A stretch of 33,324 nucleotides of DNA, from NCBI GenBank assembly GCA_947178145.1, contig CAMWXE010000063.1:1-33324 (forward strand), in the 5' to 3' direction. The notes beneath the pieces were generated by a model. The model was given only the letters and a program-made list of their open reading frames with translations, searched no databases and was not told the DNA's origin. This stretch comes from an uncultured Lachnospiraceae bacterium (GTDB taxonomy: Bacteria > Bacillota > Clostridia > Lachnospirales > Lachnospiraceae). The position numbers and the translations under genes were made by a program. Positions 12,909-21,845 of this stretch are shown here, in pieces (the first letter of the stretch is position 1; every line of letters begins with the position of its first letter).

Positions 12909-15323
12909 TTATGACATGATCAGTTCTACTTCATTATCTTTCCCAAGAAGCTGCACCGGAATATAATTTCCGTCCAGCTTCGTGCCGTTTACAGTCAGCG
13001 ATTTACAGCCCGACTCGGCATGATTGGGATTCTTTACCACGATATGAAGGTGCTTTCCCCTGAAATCCTTCTCGATCTCGAAACCGTCCCACTCCTTTGG
13101 TATGGAAGGTGCTACCTGCAGTCCCTCAAAGTCAGGACGCATGCCAAGAATCCCCTCCACACATCCCACCATAACAGTAGATGCCGTTCCAGTCAGCCAG
13201 TGTACATGGGAGCGTCCGAAGTGCGGACTTGCTTTTCCTTCCGTAAACTGTCCATAGCAATATGGTTCCATCCTGCGGATTTCCGCCCTGTCGTTCCAGG
13301 CAGCCGGCGCATTCTCTTTGAAATAGGAAAACGCTCTCTCCCCATGTCCTCGGAGCGCTTCCGCGAGAATGATCCATCCCTGTGCCTGTGAGAAAATGCC
13401 GGAATTTTCCTTGACGCCCGCATTGTAAATAACTGCAAGCGCACCATCAAAAGCCCTGAGATGATATGGTGGATCCATAAGCATCAGACCGTATTCCGTG
13501 TTCAGTCGCTCATGCACCATATCCAGTACCCTGTCAGCCTGCTCGTCTGTGGCAAGTCCGCTGATGACAGCCCAGCTCTGTGGATTCAGCCATATATTTG
13601 CCTCCTTGTCAGTGCGTTTTCCAATAATCTCACCTTTCTCCGTAAAACCCCTGATAAACCTGTCCTTATCCCAGCAATTTCTCTGTATCAGCCCTTCAAG
13701 CTCTTTTTGCTTTTTATCCAGAAATGCAATATAGTCCTTGTCATTCTTATACACGGCAAATTTCCTGAGAATTGTCATCGCATAGTAATACTGTAATGCC
13801 ACAAAAGAGGACTCCCCGTCTTTTCCCAGTCGCAAACAGTCATTCCAGTCTGCATAAAGCCCTGCCGGCATTCCATGTGGTCCCAGATGATTCATGGAAA
13901 AGCCGATGGCACGCTTGAGGTGTTCATAAACGGTTCCTTCCTCCTTGTTGGCAAACGGAATCACTTCGTCCATGAATGAGAGATCTCCCGATTCTGATAC
14001 ATATTTGTAAACCGTAGGAAATAACCACAGTGCATCATCCGCCCTGTATGCGGGGTGTCCGGTTTCCTGTACGTAGGAAGCATCATCCGGCGTGTCCTCA
14101 TGTCCCGGATTGTGTGTGAATTTTACAAGCGGAAGTCCGCCGCCGTTGTCGACCTGCGCCGAGAGCATGAAACGAATTTTATCAGCTGCCATCTCAGGCG
14201 CTAGGTGAATCACACCCTGAATATCCTGCACAGTGTCACGGTAGCCATACCCGTTCCGAAGACCACAGTAGATAAATGAGGCCGCACGTGACCATATAAA
14301 GGTCATGAAACAGTTATATGCATTCCATGTATTAATCATTGTATTAAATGACGCATCTGGTGTCTTTACCTGAAAATGTGACAGCTTCCCATGCCAATAA
14401 GCGATAAGTTCATTCCGTTCCTCTGCGCAGATTTCCGGCGGATTCTGATAGTTCTCCAATATCCTGTCAGCCTCATCCTTCTCTTTCATTCCCAGTATAA
14501 ACGCAATCTCTTTTGTCTCACCCGCCGCAAGTGTAAATGCTGCCGTGAGTGCCCCGCATCCGTTTTCGTTATAGCTTAATTCCCCTCCAAGATCTCCGCT
14601 GACGACCCCTGTGGGATTCCCATAATTATGATAGCGCCCGATAAACTTCTCCTTATCTCCACAGTAAGAATCCACCTCTGCCCCCGCCAGTCCGAAGAAA
14701 CGATCGTGCGCATGCTTGTGATCCACTTCCTCTCCGTCCTTCAGCGCATCAAGATTGCCATGAATTGTCTGTCGGATACAATTATTATCATATGACGTTC
14801 TCGTGATAAACAGGGAATATTGAAGGTTTATCTGATCCTGCTCATAGTTGTTGTTGTTCGTAAACTCTGCGTAACCAGTGACATTCAGACTCCTTGCTGA
14901 TCCGGAATTGTTTGTCACTTTCAGGTTCCACACCTCATGGGACTTGCCAAGCGGCACATAGTATAACACCTCAGAATGAATATCACTGTAGTCCGCCTCC
15001 ATTCTTGTATATCCCGTCCCGTGATGGCACCTGCTGCGATACGTCTCCAAATCCTTTCCGACAGGCTGCCATGATGCAGACCAGTAATCTCCGCTGTCAT
15101 TGTCCCTGATATATATGTAACGCCCCGGCTGGTCAAAATTGTTAAACACATACCGCAAAATCCTGCCGTTTGCCCCTGATTTTGCAAAACTGTAACCGCC
15201 TGCATTGTTAGAAATGACTGCACCGTATTCGGGAGAGCCAAGGTAATTTGCCCACGGAGCCGGTGTATCGGGTCTCGTGATCACATATTCTCTTTTCTCA
15301 TCGTCAAAGTAACCATACTGCAT
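12909..15323 (-). CDS. GH94 glycoside phosphorylase (cellobiose/chitobiose phosphorylase-like)
   Basis: An 804-residue cytoplasmic enzyme of the usual length for cellobiose and diacetylchitobiose phosphorylases, which split a beta-glycoside with phosphate to give a sugar 1-phosphate. Order: N-terminal beta-sandwich (1-~280), linker helices, (alpha/alpha)6 barrel, C-terminal sheet. The N-terminus YFDDEKREYVITRPDTPAPW is diagnostic. The catalytic acid is Asp492 in ADWND (491-495). HWLTGTAS (about 708) contributes to phosphate binding. The His normally found in the KENxGIFxH phosphate-site motif is Gln646 here. Second gene of the GH94 operon, 15 nt after the larger GH94. The acceptor sugar is unknown; the glucomannan context favours a Glc-beta-1,4 linkage. 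Confidence 0.88.
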   Translation of the reverse strand: MQYGYFDDEKREYVITRPDTPAPWANYLGSPEYGAVISNNAGGYSFAKSGANGRILRYVFNNFDQPGRYIYIRDNDSGDYWSASWQPVGKDLETYRSRCHHGTGYTRMEADYSDIHSEVLYYVPLGKSHEVWNLKVTNNSGSARSLNVTGYAEFTNNNNYEQDQINLQYSLFITRTSYDNNCIRQTIHGNLDALKDGEEVDHKHAHDRFFGLAGAEVDSYCGDKEKFIGRYHNYGNPTGVVSGDLGGELSYNENGCGALTAAFTLAAGETKEIAFILGMKEKDEADRILENYQNPPEICAEERNELIAYWHGKLSHFQVKTPDASFNTMINTWNAYNCFMTFIWSRAASFIYCGLRNGYGYRDTVQDIQGVIHLAPEMAADKIRFMLSAQVDNGGGLPLVKFTHNPGHEDTPDDASYVQETGHPAYRADDALWLFPTVYKYVSESGDLSFMDEVIPFANKEEGTVYEHLKRAIGFSMNHLGPHGMPAGLYADWNDCLRLGKDGESSFVALQYYYAMTILRKFAVYKNDKDYIAFLDKKQKELEGLIQRNCWDKDRFIRGFTEKGEIIGKRTDKEANIWLNPQSWAVISGLATDEQADRVLDMVHERLNTEYGLMLMDPPYHLRAFDGALAVIYNAGVKENSGIFSQAQGWIILAEALRGHGERAFSYFKENAPAAWNDRAEIRRMEPYCYGQFTEGKASPHFGRSHVHWLTGTASTVMVGCVEGILGMRPDFEGLQVAPSIPKEWDGFEIEKDFRGKHLHIVVKNPNHAESGCKSLTVNGTKLDGNYIPVQLLGKDNEVELIMS

Positions 15324-15338
15324 TGTTTTATTGTCCTC

Positions 15339-18038
15339 CTAAACTCCCAATGTTACATCAATTACATGTACCGTATTATCAAGCGCCTCTATGCTCTCCC
15401 TGCTGAGACAGCACACATCTGTCCCGGTTTTCAGTTCTTTATCATCACACACAGCTTCCACAATCCGATACGCTCCATAAGGGTGTTTCCCTAGATTATG
15501 GTACCTGATGAGGAAAGTCTTTTTCAGGAAATCCAGCTTTATAGCGGCAATCCCGTCCGCATCAAACTGTTCTGCCATCAGTTTCGGAACAAGCGTCAAA
15601 TTCCCAAGGTTTCCCCTGACCCCATACACCTCTGTAATCATTGTCAGCATAAACCAGCTTGCTGCCCCTGTCAGATAATGGTACATCCCGCGTCCGTCTG
15701 CATCAAAATACTCAGGTATTCCCGGATAGATCTTGCTCGTCTCAAAATCCATGGCAGTTGATAACAGTGTGTGAAGCGCTTTGTACCCTTCCTTTACAAA
15801 ACCCTGCCTATACAGGGCATTTGCATACATAACCGTCATATGGGAAAACACTGCTCCGTTCTCCTTCTCACCATAGGCAAAACCAAACATTCGGCCAAGA
15901 TCAAATTTGTCTTCATCAAACCTGGTATTCAGCCGGTACCCTCCGGTTTTTTCTTTGTAGAGGTATCTGTCAGCACTCTGACAGATTTTCCCTGTCATCT
16001 CTGCATCAGCTGTTCCGCTCATAATTGCAAATACCTGGCTTGTGAGCATCATGCGCACATTATCGCCATGAACGCCTTCCACCTGACGCCCGTTATTGTC
16101 ATAATAGCCGTTGAACCAGCCGTTCCCTTCCCTGCCTGTCACCCACTCGCTGCGCCTGATATGTTCCATCATCCACTCTGCCTTTTCCCTGAGATTCTGC
16201 GCCAGGTCTTCGACAGATACCAGTATTGTCCTGCCGGAAACATCGTGCGTGCAGGTTTTCACATATTGGTCTAAGATTGTCCGTTTCCACACCGGTTCGT
16301 CGTATTTGTGCATATTACCCGCAAGCAGAATAGCGATTTCCTCCGCCAGCTCCAGTTGTTTCTTATTTGTAGTGTCCCTGTATTTTTCAAGATAATCTGC
16401 CAGACTCTTGAAATTGTATGCATAGGCGCTCGTGAAGGCCACACTCTCGCCCCTGTCCGGCGCCATGTCGAGCGCATCATTCCAGTCTGCATTGCGGAGC
16501 CGGATATGATTGTGTTCTCCGACCTCGTAAAATGCGCAAAGATGCTGTAACAGAATATGTTCGGCAATACTTCCGCTATAGACTTCCCCTTCCCGCGTTT
16601 TCTGTCGCATGCCATAGTCCTCATTCCACTCACTGTCGGCATCCTGCCCCCTCCGTATCTGGCGGTCCTTAAAATATGATACTTTTTCACTCAGGATATC
16701 AATGTCGCCTGTCTGATCTATATACAGCTTTGTTGTGAGAAACGGCCAGAAGCCATGATCCATCCAGACACGTGTAATGCTGTTTCTGTCTGCCTTGAAC
16801 TCTCCCTGCTTTTCCCCGATAATTGTCGCGTTGGTTCCGTCCATCCGCACTCCGCCGTAATTGTCTACAATCATCTGCCGCACTCCGTCCGGATTCATGA
16901 ACAGCAGTGACAGGCAGTCCTGCCAGAGATCGCGCCATCCCCTTCCACCCTTTCCGTAATCATGATACGGAAGGAAAGAACATCCATACAGCCGTCTCAA
17001 TATCGGCTGAAAACAAATCCACCGCAGATAACTGTCCTCTTTCTTGCTTCCTGTCTGAAAGGACACATTCACTTTCTCCTGCCAATAATTCTTCATATCC
17101 TCCAGTGCCGCATTCACCTTATCCTCATTGTCATACTCCTCCACAACACGCCGCATCTTTGCCATATCCTCATCCGCACCAATGATAATTGTATATGAAG
17201 CCTTCCCTCCTGTCCCAAGTTCGACACTGCGGAATTTAAAACCGCCAAGCGCCTCTTTTCCCTCAATATGAACGCCTGCCGTTACACCCTCCTGATTATT
17301 CTTTACCGCCAAAGGAGCGATCAGGCTTCCTCCCTCTCCGATAAAATTTTCCGTGACAGGAAAAAACTGCTCGGGAGCTGCACCGTCTCCTGTCACACCA
17401 TATACAAAATATGTAATCCTGTTCTTCTGGTGTCCTCTCTCGTCAAAGGAAAGTTTCGGCCTGACCTCGACGCCCTGCTCTGTCACTGCAATCTGATGCA
17501 GGAGGGAGGTTACATGCCGATGATCCCTTATATTGTCAGCGCTCCTTGCGTAGATTGGAACAGCTGCAATCGGCACAATTTCCCGGGCATCTTCTGAGAT
17601 ATTTTCGATGACTACATGCATAATTTCCACATTGTATTTAAGCGGCACAAAACTTGTAACCTCTGATTTTAGCTGGTATCTGAGAGACTTCCTGGACACC
17701 GTCTGCCACATAAATCCCGCCTCGATACTGCATTCGTCCTGTCTTGCCGTGTGCCTGTCACATTCCGCCTCTGCCGATGCACCTGTGGCAGACCACGCGC
17801 CCGCCCCCTCCATATAACACCAGAAGTTCCTGGAAGATTTATTGTTATGCAGATTCTCGCTGCTTACCGGCTCCAGTATAAAAGTATTCTGATCAAGTTT
17901 GCTGTCCCCCGCAAAATTTGGTGTCACACTCGACTTTATCCCCTGCTCGCCAGCTGTCGGAAAGTATAGATAGGTATAATTATCAGGGTGGTCCAACGTG
18001 AAAATTTCATTCCCATGTGTAAAATTGATATTTTTCAT
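15339..18038 (-). CDS. large GH94-family phosphorylase of unknown specificity
   Basis: The start at 18038 (MKNINFTHGNEIFTLDHPDN) is chosen because GGAGGAG precedes it; the longer frame would run through the promoter. The 899-residue enzyme is longer than cellobiose phosphorylase (~810) and shorter than typical cellodextrin phosphorylase (~980). N-terminal beta domain with DSKLDQNTFILEP and ENLHNNKSSRNFWC; barrel with GRGWRDLWQDCLSLL (365-379); catalytic acid Asp518 in ADWND; intact phosphate-site His733 in KENGAVFSH; YLTGAASW (788-795). It belongs to a clostridial GH94 subgroup I know only as generic cellobiose phosphorylase. First gene of the operon; no signal peptide, so it acts on imported oligosaccharides. 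Confidence 0.85.
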   Translation of the reverse strand: MKNINFTHGNEIFTLDHPDNYTYLYFPTAGEQGIKSSVTPNFAGDSKLDQNTFILEPVSSENLHNNKSSRNFWCYMEGAGAWSATGASAEAECDRHTARQDECSIEAGFMWQTVSRKSLRYQLKSEVTSFVPLKYNVEIMHVVIENISEDAREIVPIAAVPIYARSADNIRDHRHVTSLLHQIAVTEQGVEVRPKLSFDERGHQKNRITYFVYGVTGDGAAPEQFFPVTENFIGEGGSLIAPLAVKNNQEGVTAGVHIEGKEALGGFKFRSVELGTGGKASYTIIIGADEDMAKMRRVVEEYDNEDKVNAALEDMKNYWQEKVNVSFQTGSKKEDSYLRWICFQPILRRLYGCSFLPYHDYGKGGRGWRDLWQDCLSLLFMNPDGVRQMIVDNYGGVRMDGTNATIIGEKQGEFKADRNSITRVWMDHGFWPFLTTKLYIDQTGDIDILSEKVSYFKDRQIRRGQDADSEWNEDYGMRQKTREGEVYSGSIAEHILLQHLCAFYEVGEHNHIRLRNADWNDALDMAPDRGESVAFTSAYAYNFKSLADYLEKYRDTTNKKQLELAEEIAILLAGNMHKYDEPVWKRTILDQYVKTCTHDVSGRTILVSVEDLAQNLREKAEWMMEHIRRSEWVTGREGNGWFNGYYDNNGRQVEGVHGDNVRMMLTSQVFAIMSGTADAEMTGKICQSADRYLYKEKTGGYRLNTRFDEDKFDLGRMFGFAYGEKENGAVFSHMTVMYANALYRQGFVKEGYKALHTLLSTAMDFETSKIYPGIPEYFDADGRGMYHYLTGAASWFMLTMITEVYGVRGNLGNLTLVPKLMAEQFDADGIAAIKLDFLKKTFLIRYHNLGKHPYGAYRIVEAVCDDKELKTGTDVCCLSRESIEALDNTVHVIDVTLGV

Positions 18039-18064
18039 ACAAAACTCCTCCATTTGCCCTGCGC

Positions 18065-18105
18065 AATCTGTATCACTTATTTTCCTACAGATCCTTAGTT
18101 CCTTA
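18065..18105 (-). repeat. dispersed repeat, copy A
   Basis: On the minus strand AAGGAACTAAGGATCTGTAG is followed by GAAAATAAGTGATACAGATT. It contains a dyad ATCTGTA-N13-TACAGAT and matches copies at 23716-23746 and 33273-33305 and, less well, 27330-27400. It lies in the leader of the GH94 operon, between promoter and start codon, so it will be transcribed. Confidence 0.5.
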
Positions 18106-18116
18106 TATCTGATATG

Positions 18117-18178
18117 AGTATATCGCAACCTGAACAGGGCAAAAATCATTTTCATAGTAAAAATATCATTTTCATGAC
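18117..18178 (-). promoter_or_regulatory. GH94 operon promoter with AraC-type boxes
   Basis: Minus-strand -10 TATACT (18117-18122) with a poor -35. The 18-bp box AAATATCATTTTCATGAC (18161-18178) ends exactly 56 nt upstream of the -10, as in the transporter promoter. ATCATTTTCAT occurs twice (18145-18155, 18165-18175) with a 20-bp period, the tandem half-site spacing expected for an AraC-family dimer. The proximal half-site reaches the -35 position. Confidence 0.65.
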
Positions 18179-18260
18179 ACAATTCAACAACAATAACACT
18201 CTTTCCTTTTTGGAATATACTATATAAAATCCGCAAACCTCTGTCAAAAGGAATCACACC

Positions 18261-18551
18261 ATGCCAAATGCAAAGCTTGAAAACCTCCTCAATCTCGCCC
18301 TCTCTGCGACCGAAGCTGAAATGCAAAAATCCCAGGTTCTAGGCACAGGCTACACCCCTGCCACCAGAACCTGGGAATTAATCGTCAAATATCACGGACC
18401 ACTCGAGCGTCTCGAATCAGAAGTAATCCACATCGAACCCCTGATTAACGGCTATGCCATCGCTACAGTGCGGGAAGACTTCGTGGACGCCTTCGCAGAC
18501 CTAGACGAAGTCGAGTTTGTCGAAAAGCCCAAACGCCTGTACTTTGAGTAA
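18261..18551 (+). CDS. orphan subtilase (S8, Csp-like) N-terminal prodomain
   Basis: A 96-residue protein matching only the N-terminal prodomain of clostridial S8 proteases. The pattern is WELIVKYHGPLERLES, then NGYAIATV, then DLDEVEFVEKPKRLYFE, after which a full-length enzyme would continue into its catalytic Asp motif. Here a TAA stop follows directly and only 45 nt remain before the end of the convergent mannanase gene, so no protease domain exists. AAAAGGA lies about 8 nt before the ATG. It may be a standalone inhibitor/chaperone-type prodomain or a truncated gene. The sequence has no internal stops. A strong hairpin (18330-18376) lies inside it. Confidence 0.6.
   Translation: MPNAKLENLLNLALSATEAEMQKSQVLGTGYTPATRTWELIVKYHGPLERLESEVIHIEPLINGYAIATVREDFVDAFADLDEVEFVEKPKRLYFE
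18325..18376 (-). terminator. candidate terminator of GH26 gene, inside the antisense gene
   Basis: Arms TCCCAGGTTCT (18330-18340) and AGAACCTGGGA (18366-18376) pair perfectly over 11 bp, loop 25 nt. On the minus strand a T-run (ATTTTTG) follows. It resembles the araA terminator at 21804-21845 in both arms and tail. It lies 220 nt after the mannanase stop with no better hairpin between, but also within the plus-strand prodomain coding region. Confidence 0.5.
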
Positions 18552-18596
18552 ACGATACAGACTTTCCTATAAAACAATGCTCCGCTGGCTTAGGAA

Positions 18597-21533
18597 CTAT
18601 CTGCTTTCTGTGCAGCTAACTTCACTGCTGCCCAAAGCAGCTGCCGTGATGTTGTCGTAATACAACACACCGCTCACCATGCCATTTTCAATCGCCTGAC
18701 TATCTGCAATCGCATTTACCCACAAGCCAACGGAAGTGATATCTGCCCGGTCATTGACAAGTCCGCCTGCCGGATTGCCTGCGATATCTCTCGCCACAAA
18801 ACATTGAAAAGGAATCGTGACCAGAACAGGAGTCGTTCCCGCTTCCGCATAGTCCTTGTTCTCATTTAGATAATACTCATAAGTATTGCCGCCTGCTGTT
18901 ATCTGGATAACCGTCTTTTGCAGTTTTCCATCCGGAACAGTCCAGAATCTCAGTGCATCACAGTCTGTCCAATCCACTTCCTTGGAAATCGTAGCCCCGG
19001 CCCATCCGTCAGAGGTCTCCGTATAAGCAAACTTCATAACATAATCGCCTTCATAGCTGTAATCCTTTGACAGACTGAGCGCAATGCTGCTGCCGCTCGC
19101 CTTGTTAAGCGTCCAGCTCTTCGTCAACATATCGTCAACCCCATAATAGTTCTCAAAACTGTCTATCTCATATGGGTCTCTCTCTGCCTCTCCAATATTG
19201 AATATTGCCCGGACTGTATCAAACGTTGTCCCATTGATAACGAGGCTGATTTCTCCTACTGTCTCACCGAGACTTTGTAAATCACTCTCAGATAATACTG
19301 CAGCTGCATAGCCATCCGCAATCTGTGCTTCCAGGATTTTTATTCCGTCACTGCCCTTGCATACAAAAGTAATCTGATCGGATGCGTCCATACCGGTAAC
19401 TTTGGCTCTGAGCGTAGCTGCATCCAGAACTCTGCTGCCCGATACCGGTACTACGATGTAACCGCTTTTGCTGATTGCTGCATCAGCATGGACAGACAGG
19501 GATTTTATCTGGCCCAATGCCTGCTGCTGGTTGACTGCAAAAATACTGCTGTTCTCGTTAAAGAAACGGATAAAATCATCCATCATCTCATGGCCATGTT
19601 TCGTTTGGTCTTCCTTCACAGACTTGACATACGGCGTATAAAAACCGTCCTTTTCGCTGAAGTTAGCCCATACCAGATAGTATGAAGCACTGCTCTTCTT
19701 TACCACATCCAATATCTCGCGATACCAGTCGCGTCTCTCATTCCCTTGTTTTAACAGGGCAGTCTGATTATCGCCGTCTGCTGCATCACGTGCCGCTCCG
19801 GTCTCTGTCACTGCCACAAGCTTGCCGTGCGCACTCGCAAAGCGCTCCACAATATTTAATTCATTTGAAAAATTTGCGATAAACGCATCGCCTTCTGCCG
19901 GATTGCTGTGATACATATCAAAACCGACCATATCTACATAACCGTCGCCCGGATAGCGCTCTGCATACTCTTCCACACTGGCCGCCTCGGAACCCGGACC
20001 ATATACATAGATAAAGTTATGCACGTTTTTCTCATCTCTCAGATATTCTACTGTATACCTGAATACATTCTTATATGTCTCTGAGTCACAAAATGCTGCT
20101 CCCCACCAGAACCAGCTGCCTGTATTCTCATGGAACGGGCGGAACAATACCGCTCCATCTACGCGGTGCGCATAGTCGGCAACCATGTCCAGATAGGCTG
20201 TAAATGCTGCATGATAAGCTCCTCCTGGAAGAATCTGGTTCATGACATCTCCCGTCAGGGTATTGGGTGAGTATCCGGAAAAGTCATACATTGCATAGCT
20301 TGGCCCGCCTGATACTCCAGTTTGTGATACCACACTAAAGTTTGGCATATGCAATGACAATGTCGCAATCGCACCATTTCTGATGTTGTAATTTGTCAGT
20401 GCTGCCGCGGCGATAACATCCTTCTCAATCTGCGTTGGCACTGCTGCAATCTGCCCGGAAACACTGCCATACGCATCATCAAGCGTTTCCATCTCAGCAA
20501 GATAACGCTCTGCCGAATATTCATTTCCAGTCAGTGCAAGCCCATCAAGCCCGATTACTCCCGCATAGGAGCCAACCACATCCATGGTATCGGAGCAGGA
20601 CAAACTACTGCTGCCTGCCTTATGGCTGGTATTGTTCTGCTGTCCAAAAATGACACTGTCTGTATTGCCAACTGCCTGCAGATACGCATATATCTGCTTT
20701 GCGCTGTCTGTGGCATTGCCGTCCGCAAGTGTGATCCCTGCCGCAATAGTGCTGTTTCCTGCCCCCGTATTCAGTGTACTGCCCTGAACAGAAAGCTGCA
20801 TATTTTGACCGGTCACTTTCTCTGTTGCATCAACATAGATATCCTCCTCCAGCTGCTTTGCTTCTCTGAGCAGTGATATATTATCCAGGTAGATTACACC
20901 CTTATAGTCTGTCTCACAGCCGATTACGCCGATTGTGATATTCTGCTTTATATCCGCATCATCAAACTCCATTTTAAAGTGTACGATTTTAAAGCCATCT
21001 GCATAATCCTCGGCAGTATCTGTATTCACTGGTGCGTCTACACTAACCTCATCACCACCATTGGAAAATAATTTAATCTTAAAACTTCCCTGACGCATAA
21101 ATGATGGATTATAGATAAAATCAAAGTTAATTGCATTTGCACCTGCGGCCACAAAATCATCATTCCAATAAGACACTTTGATTTCGCTCCATGAAACGTC
21201 TGTATCTTTGGAATAGTCTACATTTACTGCGAGTGCCTGATACTGCTCATTCCATTCAACGCTGTTAGCTCCCTGATTCTGATAGTCGTCTTCATCATTA
21301 TGATACCAACCATCAAAACCATTTATAGTTACTGAAGAACCCTCATCACTCTGGCTCTCTTTTGTCAAAGAACCCTCTTCCCCTTCGCTCTCACCTGACA
21401 CTGAAGTTTCTGTCTCGTTTTCCTGCTGCACTTCACTTGCATAGGCAATATTTCCTGCTATACTGCAGGGAGACATTGCCAGGGCACAGGCTAAACCAAC
21501 TGAAAACAGCGTTGCTATTTGTTTTTTCTTCAT
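18597..21533 (-). CDS. secreted multidomain GH26 endo-beta-mannanase (CBM27-GH26-CBM23)
   Basis: Start at 21533 (MKKKQIATLF) rather than the ATG two codons earlier, because AGGAGG then sits 7 nt upstream. Of 978 residues: signal peptide (~1-33, cleavage near AYAS), acidic linker, CBM27-like beta-sandwich (~68-225; GFDGWYHNDEDD, VIYLDNISLL), GH26 barrel (~275-660), Ig-like module (~670-780), CBM23-like module (~790-965; DSFENYYGVDD, YYDNITAA). The catalytic acid is Glu469 in FRPFHENTGSWFWWG, the nucleophile Glu577 in VTETGAAR. It cuts mannan or glucomannan backbones outside the cell. No sortase motif, SLH repeat or C-terminal anchor is seen, so it is probably freely secreted. It resembles the Roseburia mannan-locus enzyme in architecture. 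Confidence 0.9.
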   Translation of the reverse strand: MKKKQIATLFSVGLACALAMSPCSIAGNIAYASEVQQENETETSVSGESEGEEGSLTKESQSDEGSSVTINGFDGWYHNDEDDYQNQGANSVEWNEQYQALAVNVDYSKDTDVSWSEIKVSYWNDDFVAAGANAINFDFIYNPSFMRQGSFKIKLFSNGGDEVSVDAPVNTDTAEDYADGFKIVHFKMEFDDADIKQNITIGVIGCETDYKGVIYLDNISLLREAKQLEEDIYVDATEKVTGQNMQLSVQGSTLNTGAGNSTIAAGITLADGNATDSAKQIYAYLQAVGNTDSVIFGQQNNTSHKAGSSSLSCSDTMDVVGSYAGVIGLDGLALTGNEYSAERYLAEMETLDDAYGSVSGQIAAVPTQIEKDVIAAAALTNYNIRNGAIATLSLHMPNFSVVSQTGVSGGPSYAMYDFSGYSPNTLTGDVMNQILPGGAYHAAFTAYLDMVADYAHRVDGAVLFRPFHENTGSWFWWGAAFCDSETYKNVFRYTVEYLRDEKNVHNFIYVYGPGSEAASVEEYAERYPGDGYVDMVGFDMYHSNPAEGDAFIANFSNELNIVERFASAHGKLVAVTETGAARDAADGDNQTALLKQGNERRDWYREILDVVKKSSASYYLVWANFSEKDGFYTPYVKSVKEDQTKHGHEMMDDFIRFFNENSSIFAVNQQQALGQIKSLSVHADAAISKSGYIVVPVSGSRVLDAATLRAKVTGMDASDQITFVCKGSDGIKILEAQIADGYAAAVLSESDLQSLGETVGEISLVINGTTFDTVRAIFNIGEAERDPYEIDSFENYYGVDDMLTKSWTLNKASGSSIALSLSKDYSYEGDYVMKFAYTETSDGWAGATISKEVDWTDCDALRFWTVPDGKLQKTVIQITAGGNTYEYYLNENKDYAEAGTTPVLVTIPFQCFVARDIAGNPAGGLVNDRADITSVGLWVNAIADSQAIENGMVSGVLYYDNITAAALGSSEVSCTESR

Positions 21534-21638
21534 GCGCATTCCTCCTACACGATTTTGAACAATTTACTACCATCAATTAATTCAGCCCAATACTGCATTC
21601 ATTTTAAAGCAATATTAGGTAAAATTAATTCTAACTTT

Positions 21639-21667
21639 ATCTTATATTTTAAGCTAATAAATGTCAA
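21639..21667 (-). promoter_or_regulatory. promoter of GH26 gene
   Basis: Minus strand TTGACA (21662-21667), 17 nt, TAAGAT (21639-21644), giving a ~100-nt leader. It has a consensus -35 and lacks the 18-bp AraC-type box of the other two operons. The rest of 21534-21803 shows no gene. Confidence 0.6.
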
Positions 21668-21803
21668 TTATTAACTAAAAAATCGGCTTTTTACACATAT
21701 TTTAGCGCCTTTTAGTCTCTTTCAAGTAATTATTCTTGTCATTTTTTTCCAATACATTCCCTAAGCCTCCTTTCTCACACAGGTATATTTGAATTTGAAA
21801 TAC

Positions 21804-21845
21804 AAAAATCCCAAGCTCCAGAAACAGAATCGCCAGAACTTGGGA
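21804..21845 (-). terminator. intrinsic terminator of araA
   Basis: On the minus strand TCCCAAGTTCT...GGAGCTTGGGA forms a 7-bp stem plus further pairs past one mismatch, followed by ATTTTTG. It starts 52 nt after the araA stop. The sequence is related to the hairpin at 18325-18376. Confidence 0.65.

Noticed and set aside
12909..15323. Calling the smaller GH94 a diacetylchitobiose phosphorylase
   Set aside because: The sequence resembles both cellobiose and chitobiose enzymes; no chitin genes are nearby and the phosphate-site change makes a precise name unsafe.
18039..18326. 96-residue N-terminal extension of the larger GH94
   Set aside because: It covers the promoter, AraC-type boxes and the divergent gene start; GGAGGAG before 18038 decides the start.
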